A DNA stretch of 64,000 nucleotides from Nocardioides rubriscoriae (GCF_008087085.1 NZ_VIYJ01000003.1:434001-498000), one strand, 5' to 3'. Positions 38,104 through 47,438 are shown, numbered from the stretch's first letter. The notes: a model not told the origin generated them from the letters alone. Program-made: numbers and translations.

Positions 38104-39659
38104 CAGTGGGTCCTGGCGGCACGTTCGCCGACCATGGTAGTTCGATCTGATAGACCGACCGCAAGGCCAGCTTCGCTCATTAGGCGCTCAGCGGATCGTG
38201 CGTTCTGAGCGAGCCACGCCCCGTCGAGCTGCGACGCTAGTGAGGTGCCTGCGGCTGTTTCCTGACTGATCACGATGTTCCACTCTTCTTTGACGGTAGC
38301 GATGAACTCGCGACTCGACATCGGCATCCGTTCGGACAGCGCTCCCACAAAGGCGGCTAATAGGTCAGGACCCGCCGACAGATACCTGTAGGCGCCCGTG
38401 CCGACGAGCATCCCTACAGATTCCAATAGAACCCGGAACCCGTCTTCAGCACTACGGCTGTAGTTCGCTGTTTCAACGGCTAGACGGGCCAGCCGTACGT
38501 ATTCGCTCCTCGAAGTCCCTGGAGCGAGCCGACCGAGCTGACTACTGACGCTTTCAGGAGCACTGTCAGCCAGCACTGGGTCTCGAAAATCCCCAGAAAA
38601 CGACACGACCCGCTCGACCTCGCGTAGGTGCTGCATCCGGTCAGCGAGGGTGCTGACGACGGCTTCACTCATTCTGATACGTGCTCGACGATACGAATCT
38701 TCGGACCGCTGACGAACAGGATCCATGGCGCGTGGCTGGCTACCGAAGCTTAAAAGTAGGAACTGGTCGTCACTTGCAGTGCCGGTAGCGTCCCAAGCGG
38801 TTCGCAGAACATGTAGGGCTAGATCAAGCGCAAGGACGCTACGAAGTTGCCAAAGTTTCGCCGGACCACTGGCGCTGCCCTGAAGCATCACTCCCTCGGC
38901 GTGGCGACATAGGCTCGACCCGAGGCCACTGAGTCGCTCGTCTGCTCCGCGCTCCCACGCGGCTGCCTCGTCGTCCTCGACATCTATCGCCCTGTCGGTC
39001 CACAGTTCGTTTCTTGGCAGAGCCGACTCAAGGGTGCTAGCGATCTCCGCCAGTGGGCTCTGCAACGTCAAGGCTTGCTTGATGGCGCCCACTGCGAGGT
39101 GCCCTAATTGTGCATCCTCTTCGTTTCCTGGCGCACAGAGCAGCCTGGCGAGAGTGATGCCGCTTCCGCGCATATAGACCTTGCGCACCGTGTACTCGTT
39201 TCGACGCGGACTTGGCTTGCGGGCGTCATACCAGAGCAACGCTTCGTGGAAAGGACGCAACAGCCAAGCGCCCGCCTGCCCGCGCTGCGTTTCTGGATCT
39301 ACGAGGCCCTGCAGCGCCTGCTGGGCAAGACCCAGATTGGCCGAACCTCTGATTGTGCCGCCCATGGCCAGCAACGCACCGTAGGCCTCAGGAGTGGTCT
39401 CGGCATCGCCAACTCGACCTTGCTCCCGTCCTCCAAGAAAGTTCTCCCCGAGCGCGAGACTTCGGATGGCGAACCGCTGACGCTTGGGCGAGCGCAGATC
39501 GTGAGCGGACGTGGAAACGCTGTAACGATTCTGAACAAGCGTAAGGAGCGTTTCGGCACATAGTTGAGGGGCACGCTCATCTCGGTCGGGGGCTAGGCAG
39601 AACAGGGCGTCCGCCACCGCGCCAGGACCAAGTCGATACTCACTCTTTCGCTGGTTCAT
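38103..39659 (-). CDS. unknown protein in the DptG position of the operon
   Basis: 518 aa, mostly alpha-helical, no Walker or nuclease motif seen. It overlaps the ATPase gene before it by four bases and the HerA-like gene after it by one, so it is an obligate component. By position and size it corresponds to DptG, which bridges DptF and DptH, but sequence similarity could not be confirmed by eye. The start is the ATG at 39659 inside the overlap. Confidence 0.7.
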   Translation of the reverse strand: MNQRKSEYRLGPGAVADALFCLAPDRDERAPQLCAETLLTLVQNRYSVSTSAHDLRSPKRQRFAIRSLALGENFLGGREQGRVGDAETTPEAYGALLAMGGTIRGSANLGLAQQALQGLVDPETQRGQAGAWLLRPFHEALLWYDARKPSPRRNEYTVRKVYMRGSGITLARLLCAPGNEEDAQLGHLAVGAIKQALTLQSPLAEIASTLESALPRNELWTDRAIDVEDDEAAAWERGADERLSGLGSSLCRHAEGVMLQGSASGPAKLWQLRSVLALDLALHVLRTAWDATGTASDDQFLLLSFGSQPRAMDPVRQRSEDSYRRARIRMSEAVVSTLADRMQHLREVERVVSFSGDFRDPVLADSAPESVSSQLGRLAPGTSRSEYVRLARLAVETANYSRSAEDGFRVLLESVGMLVGTGAYRYLSAGPDLLAAFVGALSERMPMSSREFIATVKEEWNIVISQETAAGTSLASQLDGAWLAQNARSAERLMSEAGLAVGLSDRTTMVGERAARTH

Positions 39660-41536
39660 CGTGCGCCTCGCCTGGCGGTGAAGTGCGGCAGGGAGATCGT
39701 GACTAGCGCAGGCGGTGTCGAATCTGGATCGGCAACTCGCAGCGTTTGGTCCGTCGCCTCGAGCTGAGTCGCCAGTCGACCGTAGAACCCACGCAGGTCG
39801 TTCATCTCAGCGACGCCCTGACCAACCGGGCCTCGATAAGCGGCGGCTTCACGGATGGCCTCGTACATGCGTGGACCGATACGGAGCACCAACCCGTCAT
39901 CGCCTCGAACCACAAGCTCGATCTCGACGTGATCGATGTCCAGGACCTCTTCAACCAAGCCTCTGTCAGGAACGCGCAAAGCAAGGTCATCGATCTGCAC
40001 CTGGCTGTGCACTAGCGAGGGTCGTGCTGGTCGGAACGACCCTGGGTCTCGCGCGAAGAGACACGCTGGATCGGGGACTATCAGGCCCTCGTTCGGACTG
40101 GAGAAACCAGTCACCAAGAAATTGAGCCCCCGGATGAGTTCGCTCAGCTCTATGACTGTGTCACCGCCCACAGACGCTTTCGAGGCCAAGGTCAATAGGT
40201 CGCCGACGTGCCGGAAATTGATGAGCCGTCGGGAGCTGGCAGGCGAGCCGCCCAGCTCCTCTGCGGCTTCGAAGTAGACCCGCTGGCGCCACAGCCGCTC
40301 GACCGGGACGTTGGTAGCCCCGTCGCCACGTACTAGTGCGGTAAGACCGTCCTCTACGCGGGTCGGATCTTCGTCTGTTGAAACCATCTCGCCGAGGGCG
40401 TGAAACGTCATCTCTCCTTGAGCGGTACGTACGCGGTCCAACGGCGAGAGCGAGCCGGCGAGGCCGGTCAGGCGCTCGGATGCCAAATCAGGACGAGTGA
40501 CATGGGGGTCACCAGCGATCCGGCGCACCGCCTCAGTCGCTCCGCTTGCGTCCCGCAACCATCCGTCAACTTCCAGATCGCTAACTCGTCCGAGACCGGA
40601 TCGACGCAGACCTATCAACAAGGGCGACCGCTCTGCCGTGTTGGCTTCCAGGCCCCCTCCGAGCAACCTCGTGAAGTAACCCTCATTTGCGACGAAGGCA
40701 CTCTCGCCTAGGTCTCGCACCCCGGCCTTCACATCGTCACAGCCATTCGAGCCGACGATCGCCCAGGCCAGGATGGCCAGGACCTCCCTCAGCGTCGGCA
40801 CGGCCTCGCCACTCGCGAGACGCACAAGAGTCCGCAGTTGCTCGCGTACGTCTGCACGGCGCAGCTGCTCGGCGTTGCTCCGCATGGGACATCCACCGGC
40901 CAGGGAAGGACATCCGTCGCAACCCGCCCAGAGGTCTTCGCGAGTGACGTAGTCCAGGACTTGATTCCACATCCGATCGCCTGTCGGACGCTGGCGGTTC
41001 ACGTTCACGATGGTCAACCCATCGCTCGCTGCGGCGCCGCTACGCAGCGCCGCTTCGAGAACGCCAGCCGTCTCAGAATCAACTTGAACATCCCCGAACG
41101 CATCACGCAGAACGCCTTCGTTGGCACAGATGAGCGTCTGGGATTCTCCGTGAGACAGCACGAGCCGCAGTGTGCGAGCGCGTGCCTCGGCGTTCGGCAA
41201 GCCCGAAAGGTCTTTGATCACATGTTGCCCAGAAGCGACCTCGACGAGTTCATCGGACTCCGGGAGTTCGCCACCAGCCGCTTTGCAGTAGGCCTCCGCG
41301 ATAGCGGTTTTTCCGGTGCCTGCGTTGCCGGTGAGGATCACGATCCCCGGTGCTGCGCTCCGCGCCCATCTGGAAACAAAGCCCGAAAGCTTAGTCGCGA
41401 TGTCGTCGCCAAGAGCGGACGCCATGTCGGCGAAGTGCTCGCGGTAGGCGCCAGACTGATCGGCAGAGAACACCGATAGTGACCTGAGGGCCGATACAAC
41501 CGGCGCTTCGGAGGGGAGGTCTCCATCGACTGTCAC
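39656..41536 (-). CDS. P-loop ATPase, DptF-like
   Basis: 626 aa. Walker A is ILTGNAGTGKTAIAEAYC (residues 67-84). LICANEGVLRDAFGD near residue 135 resembles the conserved NEG motif of DptF. CDGCPSLAGGCPM near residue 212 is a Cys cluster that could bind zinc, also placed as in DptF-type proteins. The C-terminal half is helical. It overlaps the methyltransferase stop by four bases and the next gene by four. It is the probable ATP-driven assembly or sensing subunit of the restriction complex. Confidence 0.8.
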   Translation of the reverse strand: MTVDGDLPSEAPVVSALRSLSVFSADQSGAYREHFADMASALGDDIATKLSGFVSRWARSAAPGIVILTGNAGTGKTAIAEAYCKAAGGELPESDELVEVASGQHVIKDLSGLPNAEARARTLRLVLSHGESQTLICANEGVLRDAFGDVQVDSETAGVLEAALRSGAAASDGLTIVNVNRQRPTGDRMWNQVLDYVTREDLWAGCDGCPSLAGGCPMRSNAEQLRRADVREQLRTLVRLASGEAVPTLREVLAILAWAIVGSNGCDDVKAGVRDLGESAFVANEGYFTRLLGGGLEANTAERSPLLIGLRRSGLGRVSDLEVDGWLRDASGATEAVRRIAGDPHVTRPDLASERLTGLAGSLSPLDRVRTAQGEMTFHALGEMVSTDEDPTRVEDGLTALVRGDGATNVPVERLWRQRVYFEAAEELGGSPASSRRLINFRHVGDLLTLASKASVGGDTVIELSELIRGLNFLVTGFSSPNEGLIVPDPACLFARDPGSFRPARPSLVHSQVQIDDLALRVPDRGLVEEVLDIDHVEIELVVRGDDGLVLRIGPRMYEAIREAAAYRGPVGQGVAEMNDLRGFYGRLATQLEATDQTLRVADPDSTPPALVTISLPHFTARRGAR

Positions 41537-42708
41537 GAGGCAGCTTTCTTTGTCGTACTTTCAAGGAGTACTCGGCGTGACGGTGGCAGGCCCTTCCGGG
41601 CGGCCGCTAGCTCCGCACCGGTTCGAGCGGGAACGCCGGCTGCCTTCAATGCTTCGCTGAGGGCACCCACTATGACTTCCGCAGCCTTCGGCGGAACTGC
41701 GTTCCCGATCTGCCGCCGGACACGTGGGTAAGCAGATCGACGATCGCGCTCTTCTCTACCAAACTCGAATACGAAGTCGTCTGGGAACGACTGCAGGCGG
41801 GCCTTCTCGCGATTAGACAGCCGTCGTGGCTCGATGTGGTGATAGCCATGCGTTCCACCGCCACCGCCGGCGATGACGGTGTACGAGGGCTTGTTGGGGT
41901 CGAGACGCCGGTACACATGACTGATGAGGCCCTTAACTGCAAGCGGGTGCCCGGCTGGAACCGCTTCGAAGTTAGCCCCTTGTGGAATCAGTTTCAGACG
42001 CTCAATTACGTCGTTGGAGTCGAGTCCAACCTCATGGTTCGGCGCTCCCAAAGCAATCGGGTCAACGTCCAGCACATCATGAACTGTCCGTGGTTTGCCC
42101 TGGAACGGCGCAGGGATGATCGGTGGTCGGATGCCGAGGTCGCGACGGACTCCGATCACGATCAGCCTCTCTCGGTGCTGCGGCACCCCGAGGTCTGCCA
42201 TGTCAACTACCTGTGCGCTGATGTCGTAGTGAACACCTCGCCCGCCCGATCGAATGTCCCCCGAAACGAAGCTGCTCGGCGACTTCAGTGCGTGTCTTAC
42301 CAGCGTCCAAGCGACTCCCTTGTTCGCGCTGAGGAGGCCAGGGACGTTCTCGAGCACAAATCCCGCTGGCTGAAGCTCGTGAAGAAACCGGGCGACCTCA
42401 CGGAAGAGGTTGCCTCGGGCAGTCATCAGCCCGTCGTGGTTCCAGAGGGTTGAGTAGTCCTGGCAGGGTGGCCCTGCGAGAAGGATGTCGCACGCAATGT
42501 CGGGTACGTCGGTCGTCGTGATGTCACCCTCGACGATGTGCTTCCCAAGGTTTCGTCTGTAGGTCTCGACTGCCCAGTGCTCGTTGTCGATGGCCCAGAC
42601 GACCTTGGCAGTGTCCGAAGCCTCTGCTCCCAGGTCCATGCCTCCGCACCCGGAGAACAGAGACATTGCTGCGTAACGCTTGGGCCTGACCACTCGATGT
42701 CCTCTCAT
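41533..42708 (-). CDS. C5-cytosine DNA methyltransferase
   Basis: 391 aa. The order is canonical: motif I LFSGCGGMDLG (17-27), motif IV GPPCQDYS with the catalytic Cys, motif VI ENVPG, motif VIII PQHRERLIVIGVR, motif IX RLSNREKARLQSFPDD and motif X RRQIGNAVPP. The target-recognition region between VIII and IX is about 90 residues. It methylates cytosine at carbon 5 in a sequence that cannot be predicted here. As first gene of the operon it should mark self-DNA. It could be an orphan enzyme, but overlap with the ATPase gene argues it belongs with the restriction module. Confidence 0.93.
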   Translation of the reverse strand: MRGHRVVRPKRYAAMSLFSGCGGMDLGAEASDTAKVVWAIDNEHWAVETYRRNLGKHIVEGDITTTDVPDIACDILLAGPPCQDYSTLWNHDGLMTARGNLFREVARFLHELQPAGFVLENVPGLLSANKGVAWTLVRHALKSPSSFVSGDIRSGGRGVHYDISAQVVDMADLGVPQHRERLIVIGVRRDLGIRPPIIPAPFQGKPRTVHDVLDVDPIALGAPNHEVGLDSNDVIERLKLIPQGANFEAVPAGHPLAVKGLISHVYRRLDPNKPSYTVIAGGGGGTHGYHHIEPRRLSNREKARLQSFPDDFVFEFGREERDRRSAYPRVRRQIGNAVPPKAAEVIVGALSEALKAAGVPARTGAELAAARKGLPPSRRVLLESTTKKAAS

Positions 42709-42748
42709 CTTCGACTCCGACGCACCTTAGCCAGCACCGTAAGCGCGA

Positions 42749-42762
42749 CAGCACGTGTGCTG
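42749..42762. promoter_or_regulatory. inverted repeat upstream of the methyltransferase
   Basis: CAGCAC-GT-GTGCTG about 40 bases before the methyltransferase start, in the 243-base gap to the HEPN-like gene. A possible operator for the operon promoter. Nothing else was seen in that gap. Confidence 0.35.
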
Positions 42763-42951
42763 CCGTCGCCACGGCGAGGTTGATGACACCAGCTTGTGTT
42801 CTCAACCTAGAGCGACGCACCGACACTCCAGCCGTGTCGTCCGAAGCATCGGCTGCAGCCTGAGCGAGGACCGCGCTCCGACTGCTCCATGACGAAAGAA
42901 GTCGCCTCGTCCATCTGCGGACGTGACATGCAGGGAGGGTGCTCCGGAGCG

Positions 42952-44559
42952 TCAATCGAGGAGCCGATGGAGCTGCCGCGCCCCATCACTCCCCAACATC
43001 GCCAACTCGTTCTGTGCCCGAGCTGCAAGACCTAGAGGAGTCACGCCATCTCGAACGTCAGACACCGCATAGACAACTCGATCCAGCCCCGCAGCTACAA
43101 GGATCGGGACTGATCGCATCGTCATCGGTAGAACAACCGAGTCGAACCGTCCTCCATGTAGTAGGAGGTTGCGCTGCTGGTACAGCCGGCGGAAGGAAGC
43201 CTTCAGGTAGCTCTCGACACGGCGAAGCACTTCCGGGTCATCAACAATGGATTGCAGACGGAGCACCGCAGCGCCGTCCTCGGCTGTCAGCGACGGCAGT
43301 GGCTGCTTTGAAGAGATGGCAACGAACAGATGATCGAGACGAACACCGAAAGGTTGACTGTCGTCGCGCAGGTCCTCTGAAACGGGGCCTTCGAGCTTGG
43401 CCATACGTGTCGCGAGATCCGTAAGTTCAGCTCGGACATATCCAGCTGCAACGACGGCTGCCATGCGATCAGCAGCGAGCGTGCCCTTGTCAGCTGCGCG
43501 CCCCAACAGCCCTTCTACTGCCGCCCAGATCGCAGCTACTGACGCCCATGAAGTAGAGGTGTCGACCGCTGCCAACAGCTCGAACGCATCATCTAGGTCC
43601 CGGGCGCTGGACCCGCGCGTCTTCGGAATCAACAGTCCATGGCGAGCAATACCAGTCACCAGGACGTCTTTTTGCTGTCGCGACTTGAGGGGCCGCCACT
43701 TACCGTGCACGGAATCCAGCACCATGGCCCAGCCCGCCGCGCTCACGGTTTTCGAGGTGAGACCGACAACCGCGCGAGCTGCCAACCTCCGAACGTCGAT
43801 GTCTGCCGCTGCGACTGCCGACCAGGGCTCCCTAGCGACCACATCGAACACGAGCGAACCTGCGCCCCTTCGACCAGGAGGTTTCTCGAGCCCACGGGCC
43901 GCCAGGAAATCCTCGGTGGCTTCGGCGGTGCGGAATCGATCGCCTGCTGCGTCCGCGACCTCACCCGGGAGGGACTGAAAGGGGACAAGTACCTGAAATG
44001 GGCGAGCGTCCTCGGTACACATCTCGTCGGCCAACTCGAGTAGATCTGCCAACGGCTTGTCGGCCTTGGCGTCAAGCCATCCATAGACATGGTCGGCCGC
44101 AAACCCTGCATCTAGTAGATGCGCTGCTACGAGTCGAGCGAGAAGCTCCGCGTCCTCGAGTTGAACATCGCCTTGCCTGACCGCACGTGCCCAACGACGT
44201 AGATAGCCACGCTCGGCTCGTCGGATCAGTTGAAGCAGCGAGTCAGCAACGTGATCTTGGTATAGGCCTCGTTGCTTGTCGGGACCAGTAGCGAGGATTG
44301 TCGTCATCGCGTCGCGGGTTGCTTGCGACCCGATCCCTACGTCGCGCTCTACCTGCTCTCTCGCTGAGGCGCATACGAACGTGAGCCCTTCGACGTTCAT
44401 CGCACCTGACCTGAAGCCGTCTGCATACTCCAGGACTTCTCGCAGGGCGAGTATCGTTCCTGCCTGCCAGAGCGATCGATGCCACGGCGTCTTGGCTCCG
44501 ACCAACTCGCGGAGCCTGGTGGGCACGAGATCCGCGACACTCGAGGGTTGTGTCGACAC
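42952..44559 (-). CDS. putative HEPN-domain protein associated with the defence operon
   Basis: 535 aa from a GTG at 44559. Mostly helical, with no recognised N-terminal domain. Near residues 461-472 it reads YQQRNLLLHGGR, an Rx4H motif with Asn after Arg, the hallmark of HEPN ribonucleases and of Apea-type HEPN domains, placed in a C-terminal helical region as usual. HEPN proteins cut RNA in toxin, abortive-infection and CRISPR systems. It is encoded on the same strand upstream of the methyltransferase, 243 bases away, so it may be a toxin/effector or a companion of the module. Confidence 0.6.
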   Translation of the reverse strand: MSTQPSSVADLVPTRLRELVGAKTPWHRSLWQAGTILALREVLEYADGFRSGAMNVEGLTFVCASAREQVERDVGIGSQATRDAMTTILATGPDKQRGLYQDHVADSLLQLIRRAERGYLRRWARAVRQGDVQLEDAELLARLVAAHLLDAGFAADHVYGWLDAKADKPLADLLELADEMCTEDARPFQVLVPFQSLPGEVADAAGDRFRTAEATEDFLAARGLEKPPGRRGAGSLVFDVVAREPWSAVAAADIDVRRLAARAVVGLTSKTVSAAGWAMVLDSVHGKWRPLKSRQQKDVLVTGIARHGLLIPKTRGSSARDLDDAFELLAAVDTSTSWASVAAIWAAVEGLLGRAADKGTLAADRMAAVVAAGYVRAELTDLATRMAKLEGPVSEDLRDDSQPFGVRLDHLFVAISSKQPLPSLTAEDGAAVLRLQSIVDDPEVLRRVESYLKASFRRLYQQRNLLLHGGRFDSVVLPMTMRSVPILVAAGLDRVVYAVSDVRDGVTPLGLAARAQNELAMLGSDGARQLHRLLD

Positions 44560-44606
44560 CCGCGTAGGCTAGTGTATGTACACGGGCTTAGCGGTCCGGG
44601 AAACTC

Positions 44607-44646
44607 AGACGGGAGTCGCCTTCGGGCCGCTCCCGTCTTACTTTTT
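44607..44646 (+). terminator. canonical intrinsic terminator without an upstream plus-strand gene
   Basis: AGACGGGAG (44607-44615), 14 bases, CTCCCGTCT (44630-44638), then TACTTTTT. It acts on plus-strand transcription, yet the gene to its left is on the minus strand. Some plus-strand transcript, antisense to the HEPN-like gene or a small RNA, should end here. Confidence 0.7.
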
Positions 44647-44672
44647 CCTTCGGTGTGCGGCAGTGGGCCAGA

Positions 44673-44726
44673 TCGAGGTGGAGTGCGGGGCCACCCGGTT
44701 CCACCCGGGGGCCCCGCACCGCCCAC
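44673..44726. repeat. large nested stem-loop in the 543-base gap
   Basis: GTGGGC (from 44674) pairs with GCCCAC near 44721; inside, GTGCGGGGCC (44683-44692) pairs with GGCCCCGCAC (44710-44719), and CCCGG with CCGGG inside that. Apart from this and the terminator at 44607, the gap 44560-45102 shows only a possible promoter before 45103 and no convincing coding sequence. Confidence 0.6.
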
Positions 44727-45102
44727 AGCCATGTCGCCAATCCTGCTGAGCATCTTTAACGCAGGGTGGCTAGGTATAGGTCGACGGGTACACGACCTTC
44801 TGAGAGCTGAAGACCCCTCATCGATCACGTCCGCCAACTAGTTGACCCGCTGGCTACGGGATCTAGTTGTTGCGGATGAGTCGCTGCGAACGTCTCTGAG
44901 ACCTACGGTAGACCCACAACACGCTCGAGACAGCTCGGCTAAGCGCCGTCGACAGTTGTCACACACGGAGCGTCGTGGTTGTGGCCCACTCGGTCAACCA
45001 GTTGTTGCTATGTTGGTCGTGCCCTTCGGACCAAGTCAGTCGGCCGTAGTGTGGAGAAGCATGTAGGATCTACGTAGATCGGGTAAGCCCTCTGGAGGAA
45101 CC

Positions 45103-46002
45103 GTGTCAGCAGGACCCGTTCAAGACCATCAGCATCGAGTGCCAGACTGGTCATTGGAAGCGGCACGAGCACTGGCTCAAGCTTCGGGCCGGCGGGACGA
45201 GATCCCTATTCGTAACTCGTTCGTACGTAACGACGACCCCGCTGTGGCCCCACCCCTAGCGAACCTGATTTCGACTGGCGGGCGGGGCGGTGCGGTGGCC
45301 ATCAAGCTATATGTGGCACTGATCTGGCGCTGTTCGGGCGAGCCGCACAACACTGACATCCTGGCCCGTCGCTGGGCGGCTCTTCTCGGACTGGAAGAGC
45401 CCAACACCCTAGGGGCGAGGCGGATCACGACTGCTCTGAACAGTCTGGAGCAGGCGTCGCTAGTACGGCTTGAGCGACGGCGCGGCGACTCGACAATCGT
45501 GACCTTACGCGAGGAATCCGGGACCGGTGCGGAGTACGTCCTTCCTTCGACGGCTCACAGTCGAGGCACGGAGGCTACGCAGTCTTCCCACCGCTACTTC
45601 AAGCTGCCATTGAAGCTGTGGACTCATGGCCACATTCAGGGGATGTCCGCTGCTGCAATTGCGATGACGATGGTCCTGACTGAGGAGCGCAACGTCGACG
45701 GCCGCCCGACTTGGTGGAGTACCGAGCGGTTCCCGCAGCTCTTCAATCTGACACCCTCGATTCGCTCACGGGGAACTGCTGAGCTGGCAGAGAAAGACCT
45801 GATCGTCGTACGCAAGCAACTTGTCGACAGTTCGACCAATCCTGCGGCCAGCTTCTCGAAGCAAAGGGTCCGGAATCTCTACCAGCTAGCCGGAGATGCG
45901 CGACCGCTCGCGATGATTGAGAAGCAGGAGGAAGCAGCGAAAGCGCGACGGGATGACGCACCAAATCGCTCGGGGAAGAGGAAACTCAAGCCGAAGACCT
46001 AG
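45103..46002 (+). CDS. winged-helix DNA-binding protein, unknown role
   Basis: 299 aa from a GTG at 45103 with GGAGG five bases upstream. Residues 60-140 look like a winged helix (KLYVALIWRC; ITTALNSLEQASLVRLERRRGDSTIVTL), and a second one follows (GMSAAAIAMTMVLTEER; SRGTAELAEKDLIVVRKQ). The C-terminus is Lys/Arg-rich (GKRKLKPKT). Two winged helices with a basic tail would fit a plasmid-type initiator or a transcription factor. A palindrome-like GATCTACGTAGATC lies 30 bases before the start and may be its operator. Confidence 0.6.
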   Translation: MSAGPVQDHQHRVPDWSLEAARALAQASGRRDEIPIRNSFVRNDDPAVAPPLANLISTGGRGGAVAIKLYVALIWRCSGEPHNTDILARRWAALLGLEEPNTLGARRITTALNSLEQASLVRLERRRGDSTIVTLREESGTGAEYVLPSTAHSRGTEATQSSHRYFKLPLKLWTHGHIQGMSAAAIAMTMVLTEERNVDGRPTWWSTERFPQLFNLTPSIRSRGTAELAEKDLIVVRKQLVDSSTNPAASFSKQRVRNLYQLAGDARPLAMIEKQEEAAKARRDDAPNRSGKRKLKPKT

Positions 46003-46133
46003 CTGCCTATCAGAACACGAGCTTCGTCCTCGACGCGTAGGCGATATAGGGCATCTCGACCAATGAAGTCAGACAAGATAACAACGCCGGATCACCGCAA
46101 CGTCAAGGGCTCGAACGGGGCGAGGGTGGCCCC

Positions 46134-47438
46134 TTAAGCCAGCGATCCGAGAAGGGGGCCCGGTTCAGCCAACCTGATTCGTTCGGCCAGATCGCTACCG
46201 GCTTCGCGATCGCTGGGAAGTCCAAGTCGGGCTCGCGCTACGCCGCGCCACGCGAAATGCCAGATCCCCTGATCATCTTGAACCTGCCACTCAGCAACGT
46301 AGGTCACTTCATCGTCTCCGTATCCAAGTGCAGCGACCATGACCCGTTTCGGGTGCCCGTCCCAGATCAAGCAACGCGTCGACGAGAAGTCGAACTCCCA
46401 ATCTTCGGGCCACATGTCGTCGTAGTTGTCGAGAAGTCCCGTCAGCTCACTGTTTGAGTCTCCACTGTCGCCCGGGGGGCCGAGATCCCGTAGAGGCCGG
46501 TGGATCAGAGCGATCGAATCACTCGCGATCGCCTCCGGTCCCTTACGAGCGCGGTTGTAGTAGGTCCATTCAGCGATCGACATTCCGCCGGGAGCCTTGG
46601 CCGACTTCCGCGAGGACCTCAACTCATGCCCAGCCTGTTGCCCAAGCCAGAGGGCTAGCTCCCGGGCGAACTCCGACATTGAGGGGCGCTCACGGATGTC
46701 ATCGGAGGTTGCGATCTCGAGGAGCCGAGCGAGGCTCAGCGCGACGTCGCCAGACACCGGAACGAGCGAAGTTACGTCACGTGAGGTGGAGAGGGGACCG
46801 TCTGGGGGATAGGTGCTGTGCGCTGCCAGGGCCCAAAGGCACTTAGCGAGAGAAAAGACGTCCGCCGGGAACGGATCTGTCTCGTCTGTCCATTCACGTA
46901 CCTCGGGCGCCATAAAATGAGCGGGCCCCAAACCGCCGCCAAGACGCGTTTCCGCCTCGCGTTCCGGCCAGGTTGCGATTCCGAAGTCACCGATCACCGC
47001 ACGACCGTCCGACCAGAAGAGGTTCGGCGGCTTTAGGTCTCTATGCGCGATCCCGTGCGCCTCCCTGACACGTACGAGGGTCAGAGCAAGACTATGGATT
47101 GCGCGCACAACTTCGACTAGGTCTGGATCACTGAAGTGGTCCGCAAGCAGGACTGCTCTAGGGGTCACCATCCACTGGGGCGATGTGTTTCCGTCACTGT
47201 CAAGCAGGCGAAGAATCCCAGGGTCGCCACTAAGTAGGCGCATGCCCCGCACCTCGTCGCGAAATCTCTTCGACTGGTACGACCACGACCTTCGCGCGTC
47301 TCGCGACGTCTTCAGCACACCCTGGGTGCCTTGCTTAGATACGAACCAGACATGCCGAGCCCCAGGAACGGATCGATTGAGCCTCCAGCCACTGATCCGG
47401 GCTCCGGCCTCGAGGTTGAGTGGCGACGACTTATCCAT
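46134..47438 (-). CDS. Hanks-type Ser/Thr protein kinase with a C-terminal extension
   Basis: 434 aa from the ATG at 47438; longer in-frame starts add only unconserved, Arg-rich sequence. The kinase core has the VAIK-type Lys in GVLKTSR, the catalytic loop HRDLKPPN, DFGIATWP and APEV, so it should be active. The Gly-rich loop is degenerate (SVPGARHVWFV). There is no membrane helix. The last 150 residues (SIAEWTYYNRARKG; WDGHPKRVMVAALGYGDDEVTYVAEW) are an unrecognised domain that could sense a ligand or bind a target. Soluble kinases of this kind occur in phage-defence islands (for example Stk2-like abortive infection). Confidence 0.8.
   Translation of the reverse strand: MDKSSPLNLEAGARISGWRLNRSVPGARHVWFVSKQGTQGVLKTSRDARRSWSYQSKRFRDEVRGMRLLSGDPGILRLLDSDGNTSPQWMVTPRAVLLADHFSDPDLVEVVRAIHSLALTLVRVREAHGIAHRDLKPPNLFWSDGRAVIGDFGIATWPEREAETRLGGGLGPAHFMAPEVREWTDETDPFPADVFSLAKCLWALAAHSTYPPDGPLSTSRDVTSLVPVSGDVALSLARLLEIATSDDIRERPSMSEFARELALWLGQQAGHELRSSRKSAKAPGGMSIAEWTYYNRARKGPEAIASDSIALIHRPLRDLGPPGDSGDSNSELTGLLDNYDDMWPEDWEFDFSSTRCLIWDGHPKRVMVAALGYGDDEVTYVAEWQVQDDQGIWHFAWRGVARARLGLPSDREAGSDLAERIRLAEPGPLLGSLA

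Noticed and set aside
36096..38140. Several plus-strand open frames inside the HerA-like gene
   Set aside because: Low-complexity Arg/Ser-rich shadows without ribosome-binding sites.
33109..42708. Classical Dnd phosphorothioation system
   Set aside because: No DndB, DndC, DndD or DndE homologue is present; the modification gene is a C5-methyltransferase.
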